Shown here: piece by piece, positions 17,675 through 26,339 of the stretch
Layout: each line of letters begins with the position of its first letter
How positions within the stretch are numbered: the stretch's first letter is position 1
Assembly (NCBI GenBank): GCA_041399155.1
Contig: JAWKTI010000007.1
Span: forward strand, 62,001 to 126,000
Length of the DNA stretch: 64,000 bases
Direction of reading: 5' to 3'
DNA from: Zavarzinella sp.
GTDB lineage: Bacteria > Planctomycetota > Planctomycetia > Gemmatales > Gemmataceae
Translations under genes and position numbers: made by a program
The notes under the pieces: model-generated
The model's input: the letters and a program-made list of their open reading frames with translations, nothing else
Database searches by the model: none
Told to the model about the DNA's origin: nothing

Positions 17675-20600
17675 ATGTCGCGAAAATTTACGCCTGAACA
17701 ACAGCAAGCAATTGACTATTCTGACACCGCACTGATCCTTTCAGCAGGTGCAGGGTGCGGCAAAACCACCGTTCTCACCGAAAGATATTTGCGTTACCTG
17801 CAGCAACCGGGAGTGCAGGTGGAAAATATTGCTGCCATCACTTTCACCGACAAGGCAGCCACGGAAATGCGGCAACGCATTCGAAGTGCGATCCGGAATC
17901 GATTGCGAACCGTTACCGATCCGGATGATGCCAGTTATTGGAAAGCCCACCTGCGGGCGATGGAATCGCCCAAGATCTTCACCATTCATGGCTTTTGCAC
18001 CGAATTATTAAAAACTTATCAGGAATACACTGAACTGCAGCCGGGGTTTACGGTGCTGACCGAAATTGTCTCCCACAATATTCGCAAGTCTGCCGTGGAA
18101 GACACGCTGTTAAATCTGCTGGAAACCGATGCCACGTTCGAAAAAGATCTTTCTAAAATTGTGGTCATTTTTGGCTGGAATACCGTTGTGTCTGCCGTAC
18201 AGGGCCTGGTGAAAAAGCCGAATCTAGCCAACTGGCTGGAAGCCTCTAAGGAAGACAACGCAGCGAATGCCCAGCACTGGTTGCAGATCGCCCGCACCAA
18301 TTTTCCGAGGGACTGGCTGCTGCATGTTAGCCGCACCCAGTGGGAAATTCAAAACTTCTGGCGATACGCACCCACGATTGCAAAATTATGGCCCAGTTTC
18401 AAAACACAATATGAAGAAGCGGCCACCCTTTGGAAAACGATGATCAAGGAAGGGTTCAGTGCCCGTGCCATTGATCGATTACATACTCTGACGCTTGCCC
18501 CAAAAGGCAAAGATTATCAATTTTCCAACGATCTGAAGAAACGAGTCACCAGCCTTCTGGCTGAATTTCGCAAAGCAAAAAGTGACCTGCTCAATCAGAT
18601 CATTCCCGACAATACGGAAGAATTAACGGAAGCGGCAGCCATTGGCCAGCACTTCATTCGCGTGGCGCTGGAATCACTGAAAACCTTTCAGACAAGGAAG
18701 TTAGAGCAAAATGCAGTAGATTTTGACGATATGCTGGTGATGGCAGTAGATCTGTTGAAGGACAAATCGCAAGTTCAACAGGAATTGCACAATAAATATC
18801 AGTTCATCATGCTCGATGAGGCACAGGATACCGATCCGAAACAGTTTGAACTGATCAAGTTGTTGTGCAATGGGACATTTAACACCCTCAAGTTGTTTGT
18901 GGTGGGAGATGTGAAGCAGTCGATCTACCGCTTCCGTGGTGCAAATGTGGACCTGTTTCAGGCATTAAAAACGGGGATTTCTGAATCGGGTCATTTACAA
19001 CTAACGACTAATTTTCGCTCCCACCCGGGCATCCTGCGGTTTGTGAATTCCATTTTTCAGGATCGTCTGCCAGATTACGAACCTCTGCAGGCTGGGCGGT
19101 CAATTGAAGATAATCAGCCGGTGGTGGAGTTTCTCTGGACCACACCGAATCCGGGAGACAAAATTTTTGCAGATGGGAAACAGCGTGCTCAGGCAAAGCA
19201 CATTGCCTTTCGACTGACGCAAATTCTGGATACGGATGATTTTCTGATTTTCGACCGCACCACTGGTAAGAAAAGGCGGGTGCAGGCAGCAGATGTGACG
19301 ATTTTGTTTCGTGCCACTACCCACATCCAGAAATATGAAGAAGCTCTGCGAGATGTGGGGCTTGATTACTATCTGCTTGGCGGGCGATCATTTTTTGCCC
19401 AGCAGGAAATTTATGATCTGCTCAATACACTCCGCACCATTAATCAGCCGGAAGATCAATTGTCGTTGATTGGAATGTTACGTTCGCCGATGGCATGCAT
19501 TAATGATGATTCGCTGGTGATACTGGCTCGCCAAAACCCAAAGCATGATGGAAATATCTGGCTGGCGATGCATGATGCAGATTGCCTGGCACCACTGGAA
19601 CCGGACCAGCGTGCGGCGATCGAACGAATTCGGCAGTGCATTACCCACTGGCGGGAAATGAAAGACCATCTGCGAATTACTGAATTGATTCAGCAGGTTC
19701 TGCGCGATACCGGCTTTGATGCTTCGTTGCAATTTGAACCACTGGCCGATCGGAAGCAGGCCAATCTGTGGAAATTAATTGAGATCGGGCGCGAATTTGA
19801 CCGCACCGAAGATTTTGATCTCGGCGACTTTATTGAACGTCTGGCCGATCTGGTGCGGGAGATGGCGAAAGAGGAAGAGGCAGCCAGCTCGCCGGAAAAT
19901 GCGAACGTCATCACCATGATGACCATTCATAAATCGAAGGGCTTGGAATTCCCTGTGGTGGTGTTGGCAGACATCAATCAGCCCACCACCAGGCAGCAGC
20001 GTGAGCAGATTTATTGGCAGGAAAAACTGAAAACTATTGTCAAACCACCTTTGGAAGGCTCCGAAGAAATCCCATTGTTCAGTGAATATCCCAGCCGTCT
20101 GGGGTTTTCGCTTGATGTGATGCTGGATGCAGAAGAAGCCGACCGTGTCTTTTACGTGGCCTGTACGCGGGCTGAATCGTACCTGATTCTGTCTGGGTTT
20201 CTGGATGAAGAGCCGGAGCGACTGGAATATGGGATCACGCTGAATACGAAGATCGAGGCTTGGTGCATGCTGCTGGGCAAACATTATCACCTGGATAGTG
20301 GCTTGCCAATAAACCCCGCTGTGGGTGTCGTCGTGCGAACACACATGCGACGGATTGCAGAAATTCCAGACGTGGAGTATCGCCCCACGGTGACGGTGGA
20401 TTACCCCGTCTACCCACGCCCACACCGACTGGATAAAGAATTGGATTCTCCCACAGCACAGTGGGGGTGGGCAATTTCGAACAGTTGGCTGGAACGCCGA
20501 ATTTTAGATCCCACAACGCTGCAAAAATTAGCCAATCAAGGACTTGGAACTTCCCATCGGCAGCAACTCAGCCTGTTGTTACCTTTCCCACGGTGGCAGG

Positions 20601-21058
20601 AAATTGCCCCACTGATTCAGCAGATCGACTGGTTGCAACGCGATAACAAACCATTGGAAATGGAATGGCTTCCTGAACTCGAACAACTTCGAACGTGTGT
20701 CTGGTATTGCGAATGGCAGCAAGCAACCTGGCATGAAATGAATTTTCCATTTCTGGTGCCGTGGCCAGACGAACCGGAGCTGCCATCGATTTTTGCCAGT
20801 ATCGATTACCTGTGGCGAGATCCCCAGGGTGGCTACCATGCTGCCGCACTGAATTGTGGGGAAAGCAGGGCACCTGCAGCATTTGCCATCTGGAAACTGG
20901 GTGTGGAAAAGATTCTTGGCGAACCGCTGAAAAGTGTACGTATCTGGGATTTGCCCACCTCCACCGTGCGTGACCTGCCCACCACATTGTGGGAATGGTC
21001 GATCGCACAACCCCTGTATCGGAAAGCACTTAGCTCCGAAGTGGTGCTGTTTGAATGA
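17675..21058 (+). CDS. addA: AddA/UvrD-like superfamily 1A DNA helicase, nuclease site apparently lost
   Basis: 1127 residues. Helicase motifs in order: Walker A AGAGCGKTT (about residues 27-35), FTDKAATEMRQRI (Ia), FIMLDEAQDTD (Walker B, near 376-386), GDVKQSIYRFRGAN (III), TNFRSH (IV), MMTIHKSKGLEFPVVVLAD (V) and FYVACTRAESYLILSG (VI, near 825-840). Length and layout match the AddA subunit of AddAB-type recombination nucleases, which process double-strand ends. In the C-terminal region the expected GxxD...DYKT becomes ASIDYLWRD...LNCGES, so the nuclease lysine and second acid are missing. No addB partner is in the window. Confidence 0.75.
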   Translation: MSRKFTPEQQQAIDYSDTALILSAGAGCGKTTVLTERYLRYLQQPGVQVENIAAITFTDKAATEMRQRIRSAIRNRLRTVTDPDDASYWKAHLRAMESPKIFTIHGFCTELLKTYQEYTELQPGFTVLTEIVSHNIRKSAVEDTLLNLLETDATFEKDLSKIVVIFGWNTVVSAVQGLVKKPNLANWLEASKEDNAANAQHWLQIARTNFPRDWLLHVSRTQWEIQNFWRYAPTIAKLWPSFKTQYEEAATLWKTMIKEGFSARAIDRLHTLTLAPKGKDYQFSNDLKKRVTSLLAEFRKAKSDLLNQIIPDNTEELTEAAAIGQHFIRVALESLKTFQTRKLEQNAVDFDDMLVMAVDLLKDKSQVQQELHNKYQFIMLDEAQDTDPKQFELIKLLCNGTFNTLKLFVVGDVKQSIYRFRGANVDLFQALKTGISESGHLQLTTNFRSHPGILRFVNSIFQDRLPDYEPLQAGRSIEDNQPVVEFLWTTPNPGDKIFADGKQRAQAKHIAFRLTQILDTDDFLIFDRTTGKKRRVQAADVTILFRATTHIQKYEEALRDVGLDYYLLGGRSFFAQQEIYDLLNTLRTINQPEDQLSLIGMLRSPMACINDDSLVILARQNPKHDGNIWLAMHDADCLAPLEPDQRAAIERIRQCITHWREMKDHLRITELIQQVLRDTGFDASLQFEPLADRKQANLWKLIEIGREFDRTEDFDLGDFIERLADLVREMAKEEEAASSPENANVITMMTIHKSKGLEFPVVVLADINQPTTRQQREQIYWQEKLKTIVKPPLEGSEEIPLFSEYPSRLGFSLDVMLDAEEADRVFYVACTRAESYLILSGFLDEEPERLEYGITLNTKIEAWCMLLGKHYHLDSGLPINPAVGVVVRTHMRRIAEIPDVEYRPTVTVDYPVYPRPHRLDKELDSPTAQWGWAISNSWLERRILDPTTLQKLANQGLGTSHRQQLSLLLPFPRWQEIAPLIQQIDWLQRDNKPLEMEWLPELEQLRTCVWYCEWQQATWHEMNFPFLVPWPDEPELPSIFASIDYLWRDPQGGYHAAALNCGESRAPAAFAIWKLGVEKILGEPLKSVRIWDLPTSTVRDLPTTLWEWSIAQPLYRKALSSEVVLFE

Positions 21059-21092
21059 GGTCATCAGGTCGTTTGTCCGATACTGGTTTTAG

Positions 21093-21112
21093 ACGGTTGT
21101 GCCAACAACCGT
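21093..21112. terminator. Hairpin between convergent genes
   Basis: ACGGTTG (21093-21099), loop TGCCAA, CAACCGT (21106-21112), perfect 7-bp stem in the 121-bp gap between the helicase stop and the permease stop on the other strand. No long T-run on either side, so it is a weak bidirectional terminator candidate, or a fragment of the dispersed repeat that also contains AGACGGTT. Confidence 0.4.
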
Positions 21113-21179
21113 TTGAAGGGAAATCGCAGCCAACACCGTCAGCTCACAAAACAGTATTATCAAAACGGATCGCCTTGCA

Positions 21180-22454
21180 TCATTCCGGCTTATCGGGAAT
21201 CGGCTTGCCGTGGGGGTCGAGTTTAGGATGGGCCAGTTCCGAAGCAATCTGTTGATGAAGATCGGGCGAAATAAAATGCTCCATCCGGTCTGCGGGATCA
21301 TGCAGATGATCGCTCGGTAAATCCAGATGAGTGCTGAGAAATGTCTCCCACAACCGGTGGGTGCGAACCAGTTGGCTCGCCTTTTCCCGACCAGCAGGGG
21401 TCAGTTGAAATTGCCCAGCCTGGTAATTCAGCAGGCCGCGATACCAGCCATAGTTACGTGCCAGACGGCGCCACCAGGCGGGTGCGGGAATTTTTCGAGT
21501 GGATCTGTTGTTTTCTTCCTTACGATAGAGTTCCCCCAATACATCCTCCAACGTAATGGTCAGCATTAACCAGTTCCGACGTAACCACTTACTGATCAAA
21601 CCATGTTGAGGTGCGATAAACACAGTCAGTGCAAAAATAGCCCCACTGGTACTGGCCATCATCCCGGCGACGCTGGTGTTCCAGTACACCGCACCGATGT
21701 AACCGAGAATGGTTGAGAGTACGCTGATGAGAACAGCCACCATCATCATGCTTTTCAACCGATCGCATAACAGATGGGCTGTTGCTGGTGGCACAATGAG
21801 CATCGCAACTACCAGGATCGAGCCCACAGCTTCAAAACTGGCCACGGTGGCACTGGCAACCATTGCCATCAACAGGTAGTGAACTCGGGACGACCGAAAG
21901 CCCATCGCATCGGCAAGAGCAGAATCAAAAGCCACCAGTTTCAATTCTTTCCAGAAGAGCACCACAAATAAGATGGTGACCAGCAACAAGGGTGCTAGTG
22001 ACAGGCAGGATCGTGGGACATCCCAGCCCCAGATTTCAACAGTGTCTAATGCGGTAAATTCAATCAGCCCATAGAGAACACAGCCGGGATCCAGATCGAC
22101 CTGGGAAGCGTAACGGGAAATCAAAATCACACCCAATGCAAAGAGTGATGTGAATACCACCCCCATGCTGGCATCTTCCGAAACGGCTGTCCATCGATTA
22201 ATTGCCTGGGTGAAATATGCAGTGAGAATACCCAGAATGCCCGCACCCATTGCCATTGCCCAGCCGGACAGTGTGCCGGTTAGCAGAAAAGCGACCACCA
22301 GCCCAGGTAAAATGGCATGGCTGATTGCATCACCCAGCAGACTCATTTTTCGTAACAGCAGGTAACAACCCAGCATCGCACAGGGAACGCTGCACAGGAT
22401 TCCCACCACCACCGTCCAGATATCAAGCTCGTGCAACTGCAGCCAGTTCATCAT
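21180..22454 (-). CDS. Mn/Zn ABC permease with C-terminal DtxR-like metal-sensor domain
   Basis: 424 residues. The first ~290 form an ABC-3 (TroC/ZnuB-type) permease with about eight helices and GDAISHAILPGLV plus FEAVGSILVVAMLIVPPA. The tail from ~295 is a DtxR/MntR-like module: winged-helix remnant, then LTPAGREKASQLVRTHRLW and HDPADRMEHFI, closing DPHGKPIPD. These are the HRLxE, H...EH and PHG(x)PIP signatures of the repressor dimerisation/metal-binding domain. No clear DNA-recognition helix, so it may sense metal and gate transport. Last gene of the four-gene operon (4-bp overlap). Confidence 0.85.
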   Translation of the reverse strand: MMNWLQLHELDIWTVVVGILCSVPCAMLGCYLLLRKMSLLGDAISHAILPGLVVAFLLTGTLSGWAMAMGAGILGILTAYFTQAINRWTAVSEDASMGVVFTSLFALGVILISRYASQVDLDPGCVLYGLIEFTALDTVEIWGWDVPRSCLSLAPLLLVTILFVVLFWKELKLVAFDSALADAMGFRSSRVHYLLMAMVASATVASFEAVGSILVVAMLIVPPATAHLLCDRLKSMMMVAVLISVLSTILGYIGAVYWNTSVAGMMASTSGAIFALTVFIAPQHGLISKWLRRNWLMLTITLEDVLGELYRKEENNRSTRKIPAPAWWRRLARNYGWYRGLLNYQAGQFQLTPAGREKASQLVRTHRLWETFLSTHLDLPSDHLHDPADRMEHFISPDLHQQIASELAHPKLDPHGKPIPDKPE

Positions 22455-23707
22455 GTCTGTTGTGGGGGCTGCGACAACTGTCTGGTTGAAGATGAGCTGG
22501 GATTCAGTTCCGATTCCCTTTCACACAATTCCAGCACTTCTTTGGGAATGACTGCTTCAATTCCGTCCGGATGATAAGGGTCAATTTGTGATGCCCACTC
22601 GGGGTAGTGCAATAACAATCCCTGCCAGCGTTGGTGCTGCACCAGCCAATAGTCGGCTTGTGCGAGTCCTTCGCTGGTGAATAGATATTCTTCATGTGTG
22701 GCAAATTGCAGGTGCTGGCGGTCAATTCCCAGTTGCAGCAGTTGCCGAAAACGGGTCGAAGACCAGCGTGACTGGGGTTGGTTAACGAGTATCGGTTGTG
22801 GCCGATTGCGAAGCCATAACAGAAAATCTACGTAATCGACATGCAGGTGATTCGCCCGCCGAACTCGCCAGTTGGCCAATATCCCCTGTTGTGGGGCAAA
22901 CAATGCAGTCAACAGAAACAGCAAAGTGCCCACCAAAGTAATGGTGGGGCCTGTCGGTAATTGCGATATCGTGGCACTCAGCATGGTACCCGTACTGCCC
23001 ATTACCATACCAATGAACGCAGACAAAATGGCCACGTTTGCTAATCGATTCGTCCAGAAACGTGCTATCACACCTGGGATGATCAGCAGCGAAGCAATCA
23101 TGACCACCCCCACAGCGGGCAGGCCGACAACGACAATCAGGGCGATTAAACCTGTCAGCAGGAGATCCAGGAAACGCACTGGCCAACCCTGGGTAAAACC
23201 AAAATTGCGATCAAAACTGATCAGTTGAAATTCTTTGAAAAGCAGAATCAGTGCCAGTAAGGCAATTGCGGTGATTGCCATAATGCTGTAAAGATCGATG
23301 GCCGCCATCCCAGCCGTTTTGCCATAGATGTAGGAATCGAGACCAGCTTTACTTCCCGAAACCGTGGGGCTGTTCTGAATTGCTCGACTCAGCACAATAC
23401 CCACGCCGAAGAGCACACTCAGGACAATACCTATCGCTGCATCTTCTTGAATTCGAGTGTGCTGCTTGATGGCATTGATCAGCCAGACACCAAGAATTCC
23501 GGCAACAAATGCCCCAGCCAGCATGCCAAATAATTGCCGTTCACCCACCACCAGAAAGCCAATGCACAACCCCGGCAGTGCAGCGTGGGCCAGAGCATCA
23601 CCCACCAATGCCCGCCGACGTAATACTGCAAAACTGCCAACCGTGCCTGCGGTGGCACCCAACAGGGATACGCCCAGCAAAACGATGGCTGTGTTGTAGC
23701 GGATCAT
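22451..23707 (-). CDS. Mn/Zn ABC permease with degenerate DtxR-like tail
   Basis: 418 residues. ABC-3 permease core (GDALAHAALPGLCIGFLV; VVGLPAVGVVMIASLLIIPGV; about eight helices) followed by ~120 residues aligned in order with the tail of the sister permease: FTSEGLAQADYWLVQHQRW matches LTPAGREKASQLVRTHRLW, then a HPDGIEAVIPKEVLELC segment. Here the EH and PHG metal-ligand motifs are gone. Two paralogous permeases are usual in TroCD/MntBC systems and form a heterodimer. Overlaps its neighbours by 4 bp on both sides, hence one transcript. Confidence 0.85.
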   Translation of the reverse strand: MIRYNTAIVLLGVSLLGATAGTVGSFAVLRRRALVGDALAHAALPGLCIGFLVVGERQLFGMLAGAFVAGILGVWLINAIKQHTRIQEDAAIGIVLSVLFGVGIVLSRAIQNSPTVSGSKAGLDSYIYGKTAGMAAIDLYSIMAITAIALLALILLFKEFQLISFDRNFGFTQGWPVRFLDLLLTGLIALIVVVGLPAVGVVMIASLLIIPGVIARFWTNRLANVAILSAFIGMVMGSTGTMLSATISQLPTGPTITLVGTLLFLLTALFAPQQGILANWRVRRANHLHVDYVDFLLWLRNRPQPILVNQPQSRWSSTRFRQLLQLGIDRQHLQFATHEEYLFTSEGLAQADYWLVQHQRWQGLLLHYPEWASQIDPYHPDGIEAVIPKEVLELCERESELNPSSSSTRQLSQPPQQT

Positions 23708-24474
23708 TGGCCTAATTTTCCACTGGCGACCGCATCTGCAGCATGGTCTAAAATTTCCAGTCGGCTGCCATAAGTTGCCTTGAGATTTGCAGGTGTAAAT
23801 ACTTCCGCAGTGGGGCCACTGGCAATCCGGCGCAGATTCAACAATACAACTTCATCAAAATATTCTGGCACGGTGCGAAGATCGTGGTGTACCACGATAA
23901 CTGTTTTTTGTTGTTGGTGCAGTTGTTTCAGAATTGCGAAAATGGTTCGTTCGGTGGCTGCATCCACACCAGCCATCGGCTCATCCATGAAATAGATATC
24001 TGCCTGCTGGGCCAATGCGCGTGCCAGAAATGTTCGCTGTTGTTGTCCACCGGATAGCTGGCCGATCTGACGGTGGGCAAAATCAGTCAGCCCCACCTGT
24101 TCCAGACAATGAATTGCCAGCTCTCGCTGAGTGCGACCGGGGCGACGAAACCAGCCCAGTTGGCCGTACGTGCCCATCAGCACCACATCCAGAACTGAAA
24201 CGGGGAAATTCCAATCGACGCTTTCCCGTTGTGGGACGTAACCAATCCGCTGCCGGACCTGTGCTACCGGTTTTCCAAAAATAGCGACCTGGCCAGTCGA
24301 AGGGGGAATTAAACCAAGAATTGTTTTCAGGAGGGTGCTTTTGCCGGCACCGTTCGGCCCAATGATTCCCACCAATGCGGGTTGGTGCAGGGTCCAGTCG
24401 ATATCCCAAAGAACTGGTTTACGCTGGTAAGCAACGGTCAAATCGTGCACATCAACAATCAGTTCCGCACTCAT
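23704..24474 (-). CDS. Mn/Zn ABC transporter ATP-binding protein
   Basis: 256 residues. Walker A GPNGAGKST, Q-loop YVPQRESVDWNFPVSVLDVV (the VDWxFP context typical of Mn/Zn ABC ATPases), signature LSGGQQQR, Walker B IYFMDEPMAGVD and the switch His in VIVVHHDL. It energises uptake through the two permeases encoded just downstream. The start overlaps the stop of the solute-binding protein gene by 4 bp. Confidence 0.9.
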   Translation of the reverse strand: MSAELIVDVHDLTVAYQRKPVLWDIDWTLHQPALVGIIGPNGAGKSTLLKTILGLIPPSTGQVAIFGKPVAQVRQRIGYVPQRESVDWNFPVSVLDVVLMGTYGQLGWFRRPGRTQRELAIHCLEQVGLTDFAHRQIGQLSGGQQQRTFLARALAQQADIYFMDEPMAGVDAATERTIFAILKQLHQQQKTVIVVHHDLRTVPEYFDEVVLLNLRRIASGPTAEVFTPANLKATYGSRLEILDHAADAVASGKLGQ

Positions 24475-25436
24475 GGCTTTCGAAGTGCCTTGTCGATCGT
24501 TTCCATATTATGGCGAATCATCCCGATGTAGGTGCCTTCAGGAGTACCTTCTTTCCCCATCGCATCAGAATAGAGTGTACCTCCATTATTAATCGGATGG
24601 TTCACCGCCCGGCAACCTTCGATGAGGGCATTCAGATTTTTATCAGAAACGCTCGATTCCACAAACACTGCGGAAATATTCCGCGATTTCAGAAAATCGA
24701 TCAGTTCGTTGATTTCACGCACTCCTGCTTCACTTTCGGTGCTGATGCCCTGAATGCCACGCACTTCTACCTGATAGGCTCGGCCAAAATATCGAAAAGC
24801 ATCGTGGGCTGTGACCAGCGCCCGTTGTGGTGCGGGAATACTGGCGAACCGCTCTCGAACTTCTGCATCAAGTGCCAGTAGTTCCTTCCGAAAATTTTCC
24901 GAATTCTGGCGATATTCCGCAGCGTGTTTTGGATCGTACTGCACCAGAATCTTTTCTACCACTGTAGCCACATCAGCCCACAAAGCCACATCAAACCACA
25001 GGTGGGGATCGTAGCCGCCATTTTCATCTTTCAGAATTCGCTCTTCTGCTAGGTATTCCCCAACAGCAAAAACAGCTTTCTTTTTGGCGAGGCGTTCAAA
25101 AATGTCGCCCATTTTCCCTTCCAGGTGCAAGCCATTGTAAAGGATAATTTGAGCCCGCGACAAGACCTGAATATCCCCTGGTGATGCTTTAAACTGGTGG
25201 GGATCGATCCCATCGCTCATCAGTTGGGTCACCTGCACGTGGGGCCCACCAATATTGCGGGCAAGATCTGCGACCATACCTGTGGTGGCCACCATCTGAA
25301 TCGGGTAGTCACCGATATGACGAAACTGCACTTCGGGGTCTCGCTGCGAGGGTTTGCCAGCGCCGGTATTGACTTCGTTGCTGTCGCACCCAATGAAAAA
25401 AAACAGACCAATGATGGCAAGCAGACGACGGACCAC
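24471..25436 (-). CDS. Mn/Zn ABC transporter substrate-binding lipoprotein (TroA/ZnuA-like)
   Basis: 321 residues from GTG 25436, chosen because AGGAG sits 8 bases before it; a GTG three codons upstream abuts the AGGAG and is less likely. LLAIIGLFFFIGC is a lipoprotein signal. Cluster 9 binding-protein motifs: TTGMVADLARNIGG, SDGIDPHQFKASPGD (first His ligand), NGLHLEG, YDPHLWFDVALW (second His), LVTAHDAFRYFGRAY (third His) and an acidic ligand region near YSDAMG. No long His-rich loop, which favours Mn or Fe over ZnuA-type Zn (inference). First gene of the operon. Confidence 0.9.
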   Translation of the reverse strand: MVRRLLAIIGLFFFIGCDSNEVNTGAGKPSQRDPEVQFRHIGDYPIQMVATTGMVADLARNIGGPHVQVTQLMSDGIDPHQFKASPGDIQVLSRAQIILYNGLHLEGKMGDIFERLAKKKAVFAVGEYLAEERILKDENGGYDPHLWFDVALWADVATVVEKILVQYDPKHAAEYRQNSENFRKELLALDAEVRERFASIPAPQRALVTAHDAFRYFGRAYQVEVRGIQGISTESEAGVREINELIDFLKSRNISAVFVESSVSDKNLNALIEGCRAVNHPINNGGTLYSDAMGKEGTPEGTYIGMIRHNMETIDKALRKP

Positions 25437-25464
25437 GGAACGCACTCCTGAAAATGAACTATTG

Positions 25465-25477
25465 TTAGTTTAACCAA
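25465..25477. promoter_or_regulatory. Imperfect palindrome upstream of the metal-transport operon
   Basis: TTAGTTTAACCAA, symmetric at 10 of 13 positions (TTRGTTWAACYAA), 28-41 bases before the GTG of the binding-protein gene. DtxR/MntR-type regulators bind AT-rich dyads of this general look, so it is a candidate metal operator. No separate regulator gene is present. The rest of 25437-25739 shows nothing else certain. Confidence 0.35.
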
Positions 25478-25739
25478 AAATGCAATTTAGACAACGCGAA
25501 ATAGTGCCGGTGCAATCTGCTTGAGTAGTGGCTGTGGGGTGTTTTTGGCTGAAACAAATGAAAAGTGTTACTTATTTTATCGGCACTGGGCCGGTCAAAA
25601 TTCAGATAAAAGCTGCATTGTTCTGCCATTCGACGGATGTGAAAGTTTGAAAAATTGTTTGCTACTGACATCGTACTGTGGGGAAAGCCTGCTAAAATTT
25701 TGCCAGTGTTTCCAACAAAATCAGTAAAAGGTTGAAACA

Positions 25740-26207
25740 ATGGGGACGGCAATTCCAGAAGGTTATACCACCTTAACCATCTACCTCACCATTCGAGGTG
25801 CGGCACAGGCGATCGAATTTTATCAAAAGGCATTTGGGGCCAAAGAGCTTTTTCGGCTGACCGGACCCGATGGCAGCATCGCTCACGCTGAATTGGAGTT
25901 TGGCAATTCCAAGCTGATGCTGGCAGAAGAGAACCCGGAGTGGGGCAATCAAAGCCCCACCACCCTGAACGGAACCAGTGGCGGGGTGGCAATGTATGTG
26001 GAAAATTGCGACGAAGTTTTTAACCAGGCAGTAGCTGCTGGTGCCTCAGTTGTGATGCCCGTTGTCGATATGTTCTATGGTGATCGCACGGGAACGGTAT
26101 TGGACCCGTTCGGGCACAAATGGACAATCGCCACCAACATCAAAATTATGACACCTGCGGAAATGCAGACAGCCATGGATGAGTGGATGAAATCGATGGC
26201 TTCGTGA
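25740..26207 (+). CDS. VOC-family protein (PhnB/glyoxalase-like)
   Basis: 155 residues. Two beta-alpha-beta-beta-beta modules of the vicinal-oxygen-chelate fold: YLTIRGAAQAIEFYQKAFGA, then GSIAHAELEFGNSKLMLAEE and GVAMYVENCDEVFNQAVAAG, ending YGDRTGTVLDPFGHKWTIAT. This is the PhnB-like subfamily, often of unknown reaction, sometimes antibiotic- or glyoxal-related. Monocistronic, divergent from the metal importer. Start ATG 25740 lies right after AAAAGGTTGAAACA. Confidence 0.85.
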   Translation: MGTAIPEGYTTLTIYLTIRGAAQAIEFYQKAFGAKELFRLTGPDGSIAHAELEFGNSKLMLAEENPEWGNQSPTTLNGTSGGVAMYVENCDEVFNQAVAAGASVVMPVVDMFYGDRTGTVLDPFGHKWTIATNIKIMTPAEMQTAMDEWMKSMAS

Positions 26208-26339
26208 TCTTGCTCACAAATGTTTCTGAGCGGAAGGTAATAGCCTTTACTTCGAGATTTTGCCTTAATAGCCCGCAGCGTAAGCAAGGGAATTGCTTTC
26301 GTGGGACTGAGGATAAAAGTTGCGGGTTCCGCTTTCAAC

